This document shows, one piece after another, positions 26,303 to 37,200 of a DNA stretch of 60,655 nt (its first letter is position 1; each line of letters begins with the position of its first letter). Position numbers and translations under genes: made by a program. Origin of the DNA: Bacteroidota bacterium (GTDB lineage: Bacteria > Bacteroidota > Ignavibacteria > Ignavibacteriales > Melioribacteraceae); assembly GCA_023447335.1 (NCBI GenBank), contig JAEXOD010000241.1, positions 1 through 60,655 on the forward strand. Reading direction: 5' to 3'. The notes beneath the pieces were generated by a model. It had not been told where the DNA came from, made no database searches, and was given only the letters and a program-made list of their open reading frames with translations.

Positions 26303-28902
26303 TAAAACTCCGGTTCAATTAATGTTTGATTAATTACCGTTAATTTTATTAAAGGATTAATTTTACTTAAATCCTTTGTGTGATTATATAAAATTAAATA
26401 TAATTGGTTGTTTTTATTGATACCGTACTGCAAATTTAAAATGATTTCTTTCGTTCTCTCGGTTGGGTTCTCCGAAACGGAATCCAGCATAATAACCTGC
26501 TCGTTTGATACAAGTTTTCCGAATTCATCATAAATACCCGCACTTATTTCTATTTCTCTATATCCTTCATCTATAGCTCTTTCTTGTAATATAGTTACTT
26601 TTAATGAGCTTGATACTATTGTAAGTTTTTGATTAATTATCTTAAAAGGAACAACTTCGGTTACTTCCTCTCTTTTTTTAATACTTTCTATTATCGGAAT
26701 TATTAACTCTTGAACCGATGCCCCACCATGTACAAATAGCGCTCCGTGTCCTTGTCTTTTATATCGGTTAATAGCTTTTGGTATTGTTATATAATTATTC
26801 GTTTTAATATTAGAGCACTTGGACATTTCAAAAATATAACTTTCGGTATCAACTCTTTTTGAAAATACCGAATACCTATTATGGTTTACCAATGCTTCGC
26901 TATCCGGCAACTTTTCATACATCGCTTCGGGTAAATCGCTATGATTATATAAAAACCCATGGTCTGCAGTAACTATTATGCGTGCAACATTATAAGAAGA
27001 ATGTATTTTTTTAATTAGTATTGTTAAATCTTTAATTGTTTTTCTAACGGCATCAACCGTCTGTTTTTCGGTGTTTCTGTCATCCCCTATTGCATCTATA
27101 TGGTTATGATAAATATAAACTACCTTGTTTTTAAATAGCTCTCTCGCTTCCTCTCTGCCAAGACTATTTACATAATCATAAGTAACGGCTTTGCTTTCGG
27201 TATTTCTTTTTTTTAGAATTTTATCCCTGTTCTCTACTCCCTCGGTTGATATTCCGTCAATAATAAATGTTTCATTATTAAAGTCTATCTCCCTATACGG
27301 AAGTAAATTTGCCATCCCTTGTTTTGTGTTTGAAGGAATAGATGCCAAAGCATGTTTTATTTCGAGCATAAACTTAGGGTCTTTTTTTAACTCTTCGGCA
27401 AGATCCGCCGCACACTCATATCTAAAAGCATCCGAAATTATAACTGCTACTTTATTATCGCTTTTTTCTATAAATTTGTTATAAAATTCGTATTGTTTTG
27501 TTACCTGTATATTATTAAATTCAAAGTTAAAGTCTTTTATGCATTTTATCCAGCCTTTATTATAATCAATTAAGAACTTAACATAACCGTTTTGCATTTT
27601 CCCAATTAAAAGATCGGAATCAAAGTTATCTTTAATTGTTTCATATACAGGGAAATCGGCTGATATTTCCAATGCTTTTCTAAAATAGGTATCTACTAAA
27701 TAAAATGTTTCGGTATATTTTGCAATATATTCTTCCGGATTATTATAAATATACCCGCCGGAAGAGCTTAATATGTTATTAATATTTGCATAATAAATTA
27801 AAAATTTAACAAAATAACCTAACTCGCTTTTACTTTCAATTGATTCGGAAAGTATATTGTTTAATGATTTTATTACTCCGCTCGGGTTAAGTTCAATGCC
27901 CTTAATTACAATTTTTATAATGTTTATAACAAAATTATTACCGTAATAACCATATATTTGGTCAACACCGTAAGTTTCCAAAATTTTTACTTCGTCTATA
28001 TCGCTTGCCAAATTATCCCAAACCAAATCAAGTTGTTTTGAAAGGGTTATATGCTTACGCCAATCGTTAAATAATGTTGTTATTCCGTTTAAGTATCTAC
28101 TATCGGTTATATTATGTATAAAGTATCTATCAAGGGTATCTTTGTAGGCAAGTTCTTTTTTTGATTTTTGAGCTGTTTTTATTTCTTTTGTTATGTTTTT
28201 TGTAAGTATGTTATACTTTATTTGAACAGCCAACGACTTAAAAAGCTGAGGCGATAAGGCTATTTCATCATATTTATTATCTTCCCTTAATCCAAAATAA
28301 GTATTAATTATACTTGATACCAAAGATTCGGCATCTATTTCTTTTATCTTTTCAATTACTTTTTCGGCATTGTTTTCCAAAAGAGTTGTTATTAACCTTA
28401 TAATTAATAAAGTATCGTCTTCGGTTTCGTGTGCATTCAAAAAACAGAATACCAATCCTTTTTTTAAGCTCGTTTCGTTAAAATTAATATCGTTTAATAT
28501 TCTTGCCAAAACAGTCTTGTGTTTTTTAATCTTCAAGTATTTAATATACTTTTTTATTAAAGGTCTATTTATATCGCTTAAATTAAATTCCTTAATTATG
28601 TCTTCCGCTTCGTCCAAATACAATGTTTTGTTTGCAACCAATATATCCAGTAAAACAAATCGCTTTCTGTCTTCTCCTTTTGGTTCGCCGGTATTAAAAT
28701 ATAAAAACACTTTTTCGTTTTTTAGAGCAGCCTCTAAATTATATTTTAAGGTAAACAAATTATTTCCGGCAATTACTAATTTAATTTCGCCGGCATTAAA
28801 GTTTTCTATTTCGTTAAGATGCTCTTTTTCGGCATCAAAAAAGAAGAGTACTTTTAACTTTGGAAACCTTTTAAAGTATTCGATAACTTTTTGGTCTAAC
28901 AT
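26302..28902 (-). CDS. pglZ: BREX phosphatase-like protein PglZ (type A)
   Basis: This 866-residue protein contains the alkaline phosphatase-superfamily core of PglZ: KVAVIISDAFRYECAADL with the metal and nucleophile region, then VYIYHNHIDAIGDDRNTEKQ and IIVTADHGFLYNH, the second metal-binding part. PglZ is required for both methylation and exclusion in BREX; its exact reaction is not settled. It follows brxU after a 118-base gap that holds a relic of a pglX 3' end, and its stop shares one base with the brxL start. Confidence 0.9.
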   Translation of the reverse strand: MLDQKVIEYFKRFPKLKVLFFFDAEKEHLNEIENFNAGEIKLVIAGNNLFTLKYNLEAALKNEKVFLYFNTGEPKGEDRKRFVLLDILVANKTLYLDEAEDIIKEFNLSDINRPLIKKYIKYLKIKKHKTVLARILNDINFNETSLKKGLVFCFLNAHETEDDTLLIIRLITTLLENNAEKVIEKIKEIDAESLVSSIINTYFGLREDNKYDEIALSPQLFKSLAVQIKYNILTKNITKEIKTAQKSKKELAYKDTLDRYFIHNITDSRYLNGITTLFNDWRKHITLSKQLDLVWDNLASDIDEVKILETYGVDQIYGYYGNNFVINIIKIVIKGIELNPSGVIKSLNNILSESIESKSELGYFVKFLIYYANINNILSSSGGYIYNNPEEYIAKYTETFYLVDTYFRKALEISADFPVYETIKDNFDSDLLIGKMQNGYVKFLIDYNKGWIKCIKDFNFEFNNIQVTKQYEFYNKFIEKSDNKVAVIISDAFRYECAADLAEELKKDPKFMLEIKHALASIPSNTKQGMANLLPYREIDFNNETFIIDGISTEGVENRDKILKKRNTESKAVTYDYVNSLGREEARELFKNKVVYIYHNHIDAIGDDRNTEKQTVDAVRKTIKDLTILIKKIHSSYNVARIIVTADHGFLYNHSDLPEAMYEKLPDSEALVNHNRYSVFSKRVDTESYIFEMSKCSNIKTNNYITIPKAINRYKRQGHGALFVHGGASVQELIIPIIESIKKREEVTEVVPFKIINQKLTIVSSSLKVTILQERAIDEGYREIEISAGIYDEFGKLVSNEQVIMLDSVSENPTERTKEIILNLQYGINKNNQLYLILYNHTKDLSKINPLIKLTVINQTLIEPEF

Positions 28903-28919
28903 AATTTTATTTTCGCCAA

Positions 28920-29018
28920 TTATTTAAGTTTAGTTAAAATATCATTAAATCGTGCATAATTTGTGGTTACCCTGTCATCCAAATCAAAATCTATTTGATA
29001 AATTATATAATGCCAAAT
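28920..29018 (-). pseudogene. Relic of a second pglX 3' end
   Basis: Read on the minus strand, the gap between brxU and pglZ encodes ...YQIDFDLDDRVTTNYARFND..., ending in TAA at 28920-28922. This is homologous to the true PglX C-terminus (KQIDFDLDDGVTANYQKFEG) at 30763, and the DNA matches too (GTCATCCAAATCAAAATCTAT is shared). Only about 30 codons survive, with no start. It directly follows the brxU stop, so it marks the edge of a cassette exchange. Confidence 0.8.
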
Positions 29019-29020
29019 AC

Positions 29021-30751
29021 TTAGTTATTATCCTCTATTAATTCAATGTCGTATTTTTCTTTTAAGAAATTAAGCATAAGTTCTCGTCTTTTTTCAATAA
29101 ACAATTTAGGATTACTCCAAACTTCATTTTCAAAATCAATTTTTCCATTATTTTTCGGGAAAAGGAAATCATAGTTATCAATATATTTACTTCCAAAAAT
29201 CTCCTCTCCTGCTTTCAGTTTGTAATCATCGGTAAAAAATAACTTGGGGTGAATATTTGATTTATAAATATTTACATCACCGGGTGCAGGCTGCATATTC
29301 CAAATTATATCAACCATTTTCCTATAGTTTTCATCTTGTCCTTTTAATCGCTGTGGATATATGTGATCTATCTCTGGGTTAAAGCGTCCCTTGATTGTCG
29401 GATCAAACAGATATTCTCTGTTGGGAGTTAAAACTTTTAACGCAAACCATCTATAATCAATGAAATTCTTCTCTGAAATTTCAAGGAAGCGTTTTTTATC
29501 AATACTGACATAAGATTCTATCAAATCCGATGGAAAATCAAACATTCCTTTTATTAGATCTGCTTGCTCAATAATTATTTTAGTAAAATTATCAATATAG
29601 CTTTGTAAATTCCAATCATTAATTTGTGACTTAATTAAAAATCGACTTATTTTTTTTATGCTTATCGGTGCAATATCCTTATACTTAAATCCTATTTTAT
29701 AAAGTTTATAAAAATATACCATAATCGGCAACAAAGCATTACTCCTTGGAATAATAGATGAATTGTTTATCTTAAATCCATTATAAAGATAATCTCTGAA
29801 GAAAGATAATAAGGGTTCTTCCAATTCCTTCCATGTATCTACAAATGTTTTTCTATCAGATTTAACAACTTTTTTATGATCTAATCTACTTGTTCCTTTT
29901 ACAATCAGGTTTAATAATTGCAAAATGCTGTATGCATTAAAAGAATATCCATTGTGGGTTAATTTGTATATTTTTTTTGAACTTTTTTGAAGATCTTCTT
30001 CAAAATTTGCAAATTCTTTTTTTATTTCTGTGAAGACAAGGTCTGCTAATGTTAATGACATGCCTCCTGTATTTAATCTTTCAAATACATCATTTACAAT
30101 CGTTTCTTCTTGAACTTTTAATGGATAAAATGATAATGATTTCTTATCAGTATCCACAAAAATAGACCATAATAAATCAATTTTTTGCTCTATTATTTCC
30201 GCTTGTAATGCTGAAATACTTTCAGTCTTTTGAATTATTTTTCTTCTAAATTGAAATTTTTCACCAGTATTCTTAGAAAATATTTCATTCATTCTTACAA
30301 AATTCCAACCAATTTCAGAGTTCTTTTCTACAAACGAGAAACCTGTTTTATCTCTGTCATTATCATCAGTATCATTAGATATCAGGTCGTAAATCAGAAT
30401 TTTATCGTTAAATGTAAATTGAAGGCAGCTATATAATGTTTGTAATCTTTGCTGTCCATCATAAATCAACCCCTTTCCGCTTTTCCCATGTTGTCCTTTA
30501 TCGACTAATTCCGGAAAATTGTCAGGACAATAATCACCGATGAATCTTCTATATGGTATTTCTTGATCGGTTTCCCAAACAATTAATCCTCCGATAGGAT
30601 ATCCTTTCAAAATAGAATCAAACAATTTACATATATATCTCTCACTTTCATATCTGCTTCCCCAAACATAGGGTCTTTGTACTGCAGGTAAAAACCAGTC
30701 TTTATTGATTTTTAAGATGGCTTCTTTCACGGAAATAGGTAAATACGACAT
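29021..30751 (-). CDS. brxU: BrxU-like DUF262/HNH type IV restriction enzyme
   Basis: This 576-residue protein joins an N-terminal DUF262 domain (FLPAVQRPYVWG; GYPIGGLIVWE; the nucleotide-binding YDGQQRLQTL near residue 98) to a C-terminal DUF1524-like HNH nuclease (PEIDHIYPQRL ... NMQPAPGDVNIYKS). This is the single-chain GmrSD plan. In the plasmid pEFER of Escherichia fergusonii, BrxU of this type lies in the same place, between pglX and pglZ, and cleaves DNA with modified cytosines, so phages that dodge BREX by base modification are still met. A strong GGAGGAAAA binding site precedes its ATG; the gap to pglX is 11 bases. Confidence 0.82.
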   Translation of the reverse strand: MSYLPISVKEAILKINKDWFLPAVQRPYVWGSRYESERYICKLFDSILKGYPIGGLIVWETDQEIPYRRFIGDYCPDNFPELVDKGQHGKSGKGLIYDGQQRLQTLYSCLQFTFNDKILIYDLISNDTDDNDRDKTGFSFVEKNSEIGWNFVRMNEIFSKNTGEKFQFRRKIIQKTESISALQAEIIEQKIDLLWSIFVDTDKKSLSFYPLKVQEETIVNDVFERLNTGGMSLTLADLVFTEIKKEFANFEEDLQKSSKKIYKLTHNGYSFNAYSILQLLNLIVKGTSRLDHKKVVKSDRKTFVDTWKELEEPLLSFFRDYLYNGFKINNSSIIPRSNALLPIMVYFYKLYKIGFKYKDIAPISIKKISRFLIKSQINDWNLQSYIDNFTKIIIEQADLIKGMFDFPSDLIESYVSIDKKRFLEISEKNFIDYRWFALKVLTPNREYLFDPTIKGRFNPEIDHIYPQRLKGQDENYRKMVDIIWNMQPAPGDVNIYKSNIHPKLFFTDDYKLKAGEEIFGSKYIDNYDFLFPKNNGKIDFENEVWSNPKLFIEKRRELMLNFLKEKYDIELIEDNN

Positions 30752-30762
30752 TTTTCCTCCGT

Positions 30763-33700
30763 TTATTTTATTGGAACGACTATTCCTTCAAATTTTTGGT
30801 AATTAGCGGTTACTCCGTCATCCAAATCAAAATCTATCTGCTTATCTGCTTTATCTTTTACAAGCATATCGTAATCTTTGCATTCCAATTCTTCATTGCG
30901 TAATTTATCCAAAAGTTTATCTTCGGCAGGAGTTCTTGTCTTTTTGCTTAACTGCTCAATATTGTTGCGTAAAAAACTTAAATGCCTTAATAAATAGTTG
31001 TTCCGTATTTTTTGTATAGTGTATTTATTCATTCTATGCATATATACCAACACTTTAAACGAACCGTTTGAAGATGCAAATACCCAATAAATAGGCTTTT
31101 TTTGATACATTTTATAGTGGTATTGCCAAAACTTTTCGGTTAAAAATTTATCCATATCCATACCCAAACATTCGTTTATAAAATTAATGTTTTCGGTTAT
31201 GGTATCTTGCCCAAACGAGGCTTCCAAAAAATTACGCATTCTAACGGTAATATCATCACTAAAATTATACCCCGAACCCATTAAAGGGACTATTCCGTCT
31301 TCATCGGGCATAAAATGATTTGGGTCTTTTTCGGTTTTTTCATATACTGTTTTGTTATATTCTTCAAGCGTATCGCCGCTATTGGCAAGTATAAGCCCCT
31401 CTTTATATAAGCTGTACCTTCCCATCATACACCCAATTGCATAACTTAAAAATTGTTTAATAATTTCGTCTTTCTTAAAAACAAGCTCGTTGTTTTCGTT
31501 TATATAATTTATGTCTTGTAATATCGTAATTTCTTTTAACGGCACTTCTGGGGTTAACTCGTCCTGTAAACCGTATATTTCTATAAATATTCTGTTTAGT
31601 TCTTCTTCGTTTTTGTGTAATTCAAAAAATAGTTTTTTCATCTCTTCAATAAAAACAAAATATGCAGCTTTTAGTAAGTTACTATCCTTAAGTAATAATA
31701 TCTCATTTATCCGATAATCAACACTATATTCATTAATATCCCAGGATTTTTTTGCACATTTAATATTTGCAAAAACTAATTCCTCGATGATATTTTTATA
31801 TGATAATTCAACAGAAAATGGCAGTTTTAATATATCACCAACCGTAGTGTTCACCGTTGTGTTAAAACATTTTAATAGTTCCGTAACATATTTTGAATTT
31901 AGAAATGCTAGAGCTGTGTAAATATTTTTTTGTTCTTCTATTGTAATTATAGTAGGTGCTGCCGACGAAAATATTTTTCCTTTATCTTTTAATCGAAAAT
32001 AAGTATTCCCAGACGACACCAAATTCCATACAATTCCTAAAACATCCCAAAATTTATTGTTTAGCAACCCACCATGTAGGGCATAATAGCCACGTGCTTC
32101 GTTCGTCCAATTTACTATAAATAAACTATTACCATACCATTTTAAACTTGCCCCCCCATTTTCATAAAATATCCAATTATTATTAAATCCTATATCTTTC
32201 AAATTGCATTCCCAAAAATATCTCACAAATTTATTATTGTTATGTGTTTTGTTTCGACCACCAGAAAAGAAAAAATCATTTATGGTCTTTTTATTATCGT
32301 ATGGTGATAAAAATTTCTCACTTACCCAATAAGCAATCGGTGAACCGGGGATTTTTGAGAAGTTGGATTGGAGGATGTTTGCAAACCTACCATTATTCTT
32401 AATGGGAAAAATGTAAGGAGTATTTGTTTCGGGATTAATATCTTTAATTTCAAGATAAGAATATTCCCCCTTTCGAAAATCATTATTTTTATCCAACACA
32501 AGAATAGCAGTACCAAAAGCTATACCTATAATATGCCAACCAAAATGGGTTAAAGACACTATATTGTAATTGTCAATTATATGTGTTCGAAGTTTCTCAA
32601 AAGAAGTTAAAAACATCCAAGATTCCATCGTTATACAACTCATCCTTGCATTTACTCTTGTTAACTCAATCATTCTTTCAATAAACACAGAGAATAGATC
32701 GCTTTTTGCAATCGGGTAATTTTTATTCACATAAGCTTTTAGCTCCTCGTTCATATTCTTTGCCCCCATATAAGGAGGATTTGCAACAACAGACAAGTAT
32801 TTGTTGTTAAGCATAATTAAAACTTTTATAAAAGGTTTAAGCTCAATCCAAATGCTTTTTTTATCAACGGGCAAAAGATCTTCGTTAAATTGTTCTTCAA
32901 AATAATTATATCGGCTTTTTACCAGCTCAAAAGTATTTTTAGGCAAGTTGGTTTTTATAACGGAACCTAAATTTTTTCCTTTGTTAAGTAATGTTAAAGC
33001 GTTTGAAATAGATGCTTTATGCTTGTTTAATTCTTCAATGGTTATATCTGTATTGTCGGGCTTAATAAATGTTTCTATTTCGGAATCGTCAAAATTATAA
33101 TGCTCGGGGAAAGCTAAAATGTTTGTATCAATAGGGTTTTCAAGCAAACTTTGGTTATATTTCCCTGCTTTTAACAATACGGCAAAGTTTGCAAGCTGTG
33201 ATGCACGATCATCAATATCCAAACCAAACAAATTATTTTTAATAATAGAGGTAACGGCATTTTTTGCTGTATATCCTTCTTCTACATACATTTTTAACAA
33301 CAAATCAAAACCTTCAACCAAAATATGTCCGCTTCCGCAAGCAGGATCCATTAATGTAAGCCGGATAATATCATTAATAAGCGGATCTCTTCTTTCGGTT
33401 TCCACATAATATTTTAATTCGCTTTTTAACGTACTTTCAGGTTTGTAATCCAACCAAACATTCCCTGTACTGTTTTCGGTCATATATTTAACAATCCATT
33501 TTGGCGTAAATATTTGAGTTGCTGCAGGAATGTCTTCGGCTCGTGCTTTTATATTTGACGAAAAGTTTTTAAATATTTGATCTTTTTTATCGGATATATA
33601 AAACTGATAAAGCCAACCGATTAATTCAACCTCTTTATAATCTTCATCACTTATGGCATCGTTTGTATTTATTAAATTAATTATACCGTTTGAAGAAAGT

Positions 33701-34251
33701 AAATTATCGGGTAATAAAAGCTCGGTATAATCGTTAATATGACCAAATATTTTATTGGTTAATTTATGGTTTTTGCAAAAATTTAATACAAGCAAAGCAA
33801 AAGCGGATTCTTCGTTATTATCCGCCAAATAACGGTTAAACAAATTGTCTAGCCTATTATTGTTAAAGTTTTCTTGCTTTAATCTTGCGTTATGTAGTAA
33901 TGCGGGTTCATCCAATTCGGAAGAAACATATCCCAAAACCGGATTAATGTAATTGTTTTTTTCAAGTATTTTTAATGAAATAAATCTGTTAAACCATGTA
34001 AAGGCGGCTTGCTCAATAATATCCTCAACCGTATGCAATTTAAGAGCTTTTTTAAGAGCATCATATTTTTTTGGTACGGAAGCATCGTCAAAAACTTTAT
34101 CTCTAAAAGTATATCCGCCCGAAATTGCTTCCAAAGTAAAACTTGTATCTCCGTTTTTACCAAAGCCCCAGTAGTTCATTCTTTGATTAACACCGTTCAA
34201 TAAAATTATACGAGCATTTTTTGCAAACGATTTAAGTTTATTGGTATTCAT
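30763..34251 (-). CDS. pglX: BREX adenine-specific DNA methyltransferase PglX
   Basis: This 1162-residue protein has the methyltransferase motif I MDPACGSGHIL (near 298-307) and motif IV VVANPPYMGAKNM (near 489-501), which define an N6-adenine methyltransferase, with a long helical N-terminal domain and a target-recognition region in the C-terminal half. PglX marks the host's own BREX sites so that unmarked phage DNA is excluded. The very C-terminus QIDFDLDDGV is repeated in diverged form after brxU. It lies 28 bases past the brxC stop and is part of the seven-gene minus-strand operon. Confidence 0.93.
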   Translation of the reverse strand: MNTNKLKSFAKNARIILLNGVNQRMNYWGFGKNGDTSFTLEAISGGYTFRDKVFDDASVPKKYDALKKALKLHTVEDIIEQAAFTWFNRFISLKILEKNNYINPVLGYVSSELDEPALLHNARLKQENFNNNRLDNLFNRYLADNNEESAFALLVLNFCKNHKLTNKIFGHINDYTELLLPDNLLSSNGIINLINTNDAISDEDYKEVELIGWLYQFYISDKKDQIFKNFSSNIKARAEDIPAATQIFTPKWIVKYMTENSTGNVWLDYKPESTLKSELKYYVETERRDPLINDIIRLTLMDPACGSGHILVEGFDLLLKMYVEEGYTAKNAVTSIIKNNLFGLDIDDRASQLANFAVLLKAGKYNQSLLENPIDTNILAFPEHYNFDDSEIETFIKPDNTDITIEELNKHKASISNALTLLNKGKNLGSVIKTNLPKNTFELVKSRYNYFEEQFNEDLLPVDKKSIWIELKPFIKVLIMLNNKYLSVVANPPYMGAKNMNEELKAYVNKNYPIAKSDLFSVFIERMIELTRVNARMSCITMESWMFLTSFEKLRTHIIDNYNIVSLTHFGWHIIGIAFGTAILVLDKNNDFRKGEYSYLEIKDINPETNTPYIFPIKNNGRFANILQSNFSKIPGSPIAYWVSEKFLSPYDNKKTINDFFFSGGRNKTHNNNKFVRYFWECNLKDIGFNNNWIFYENGGASLKWYGNSLFIVNWTNEARGYYALHGGLLNNKFWDVLGIVWNLVSSGNTYFRLKDKGKIFSSAAPTIITIEEQKNIYTALAFLNSKYVTELLKCFNTTVNTTVGDILKLPFSVELSYKNIIEELVFANIKCAKKSWDINEYSVDYRINEILLLKDSNLLKAAYFVFIEEMKKLFFELHKNEEELNRIFIEIYGLQDELTPEVPLKEITILQDINYINENNELVFKKDEIIKQFLSYAIGCMMGRYSLYKEGLILANSGDTLEEYNKTVYEKTEKDPNHFMPDEDGIVPLMGSGYNFSDDITVRMRNFLEASFGQDTITENINFINECLGMDMDKFLTEKFWQYHYKMYQKKPIYWVFASSNGSFKVLVYMHRMNKYTIQKIRNNYLLRHLSFLRNNIEQLSKKTRTPAEDKLLDKLRNEELECKDYDMLVKDKADKQIDFDLDDGVTANYQKFEGIVVPIK

Positions 34252-34279
34252 ATATAATGCCTAACCCTTACGCTATAAG

Positions 34280-37200
34280 TTAATTAATTATTACAATTTT
34301 ATTATTGTTAAGTTTGGTTTCTATTTGATTTTTAAGTTTTGCCAAAAAATCTTCAAGGTCTTCTTTGTTTTTTATTACACAGTTAAGGTTTCTAATAACC
34401 TCTGTTTCTTTGTCTTTATTTTCTACTTTTAATTTTTTATCAATAACATATTTTACGGCTTCAAGTTTAAAATTATTTGCATTTGCTTTGTACAACTCTA
34501 TCCTATCAATCGATTGTTCTGTTTCGATTTCATCGGACAAATTGTATTTTTGCAGCTCTTCGTTAAGCGTCATTCCGTTTTCAACAGCCGTTTTTTTAAC
34601 ATCCTCAAATATTTTATTATAAACTTCCAGTGTTTCCTGTTTAATCTCTTTCGTTTTTTCTTTAATAACATTTGTAATTTCGGTATTCATTTTCATAATT
34701 AAGTGGAAATTTTCGCCCGGATTAACTTCGTTATTTAAGTAGTTTTCAATTTGTTCAGCCTTTTTACGACTGTTTTCATCCAAGTTATTAAGGTTAACCG
34801 ATAATTTTTCAAAAGTTTTTTTAATATCTTCATATCTTTTAAAATGAGTATCGATAAAACTTTCATTTTCTTTGCAGCTATCCAATAGTGTTTTTAATGT
34901 ATTTTGCTCAGCTTGTAAGTGGTCAAAAAAGGCTTTTGGATCGCGCATGGCAATAATATTTCTTAATTTTTCAGAAACATCGGAGAATATCTTTGCAAAC
35001 GGATAACTTATATAATTTTCTTTTAAGCTTTCATATTTTTGTAAATAGTGCTTACACTTTTCTTTAATTTGATGAATAACAATATTAAAATCTTCGTTAA
35101 ACGGAATACTTTCATTAAAGATATTTTTAAAATTATCAATAGCTCCGGTAATAACCGAAATATCAAAATTCTCTTGTTTAATAACATTAATAGCTTGCCT
35201 TTCGTTGGTTCTGGATGCTTTATCTATAAATGTTTTCAGATCAATTTGATCGCTTCTATATTCAAATTTTCTTTTATTCTTTTTTACAAGCCTAATTAAA
35301 ATATCAAGAATAGCCCAATCGCGCCATCCGTAAGGAGGTTTTTCATATTGTTTAATAACATCGGCTAAACATATTGAATCGCCTTGCCTTAAAAGCATAG
35401 ATTCAACAAGGTTTTCGGCTGTGGATAGTGTTTTATCGGTTATATCTCTAGACGAATTTGTTTTTAACATATCCTGCGAAAATGCATAACTATCTGCGAT
35501 ACTAATTTTATTATAAACTTCCGAAAGATGATATTCAACTGCATTTTTATATATGCTTTCAGGTGATTGTACGGTAAAATCGGCAAGAGAACCGATTTTT
35601 CCGGTTGAAATAAAAGGAGTTTTAAAAAAATTATTTCTAAAAGCATTTTGAATATCTTTAATTCTCTGGTTATTTAATAAAGCGAACTTATCTATAGCAA
35701 TTTTTCTGCTTCCCGTAGAGGAATCGGCACTTAGTAAAACGAATTTTTTATTTTTTATGTAAATTTCAAAATCGTTACGCATTTTTTTATCTTTCATAAA
35801 CCAATCGTTTATACAAAAGATAAGATCGTTTCTGTTTGAGCCGATTAATTTTTCCTGCGGAGGGGCAGTATCAAAAATCGAAATTATTATTTTTATATCC
35901 CCATTTTGTAATATGTTTTTTTCGTCAATACTTAAAGAAACTGTAAAAACACTTTTTCCGTATGGATAACGACTATTAATACTAATAACAGATTGAAGCA
36001 AATCTCTATAAAAATAATCTAATCTATCTTCGCTTGTTACAACAGTATTTTCTATTTGACGTGCAACATCAATTTCCTCTTCTTTGTAAAATTGATAATA
36101 ATCATTTTCCTTAAAAATAATGGTATTTTCAATTAAAATATTTAGAATTGATTCAATCTTTTTTTGTAAATCAAGCCTGTTAATAGCCGGTGTGTTAATT
36201 AAAAGCAGAATAAGATTATCCAAAGTTGCAGGGAAAGACTTCTTTTTAGAATCCAAAATATTGGAAATCATAAACAATGTATGAATAACACTTTTGGCAA
36301 AAGGATCGTTTTTAATTGTAGATATACTTTTTGCCCGGTCTAAAATTCTTTGTGCAATATGAGTTAAATTACTTATCATTAAGTCGTTAAAAAAGGAATT
36401 AAATGTAACAAACTCCCCTACTTCCTTATCTTTCATAAGTTTAACTGTATGGTGTATAATACGGAGTAATGAGCGTTCATTATCTTTAACTTCTTTTATT
36501 ACATAACCCAAAAAGGCAAAACTTTCAAAAACATCTGCAATTAGCTTAAACTGATAAGGGATTAAAGGATAAGAATTGATAAAACTATCCTTAGAATCAA
36601 AGCCACTATAAATATCGTGTTTCAAGATGAATTGATTTTCGATATCCATTTTATATTTATTGTAATAATCCGATAAATAGGCTATTCCGTTACTATTTTT
36701 ATCCAAAATACGTTTTTGGGTAATGTAGGTTGAATCTTGACTTTCAAGAGAAATACGAGTTTCAAAACGTCCTAAAATCTTTCCGAAATCTTCGTTTCTG
36801 TTTTGGTTATTATTAAGAAAATCATTTAATGTTTGCTGTGCGGTTGTAGTAATCCAAATTTTACCTCCGCATTTGGCACCTATTTCTTCAACAATAGTTT
36901 GAAGATTTAACAATAAACTTGAATCAGAACCAATATATTGACTGATTTCATCAATTAAAAAAACAAGTCTGTAATCACGTGGTTTTGTATTTAAGAAATC
37001 GACCAGTTCGGGTATTAAATGATCGGCAATGGTAATATCGTCCGGATTTTTAATTTTATTACTTAAGGAAGCAATATCAACCGAAGGGTCAAGTTCTTCA
37101 ACAATTTCCAGTACGCTTTTTAATTTTAACCAAATTGCCGTGGTCGCTTTTTCGCTCCAATCTATGTTAAGTCGCTCATTAATAAGTTTAATAAACTCTT

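Noticed and set aside
28370..28927. 185-codon plus-strand frame within pglZ
   Set aside because: Antisense shadow of a clear pglZ gene; composition typical of the reverse of Lys/Glu-rich sequence.
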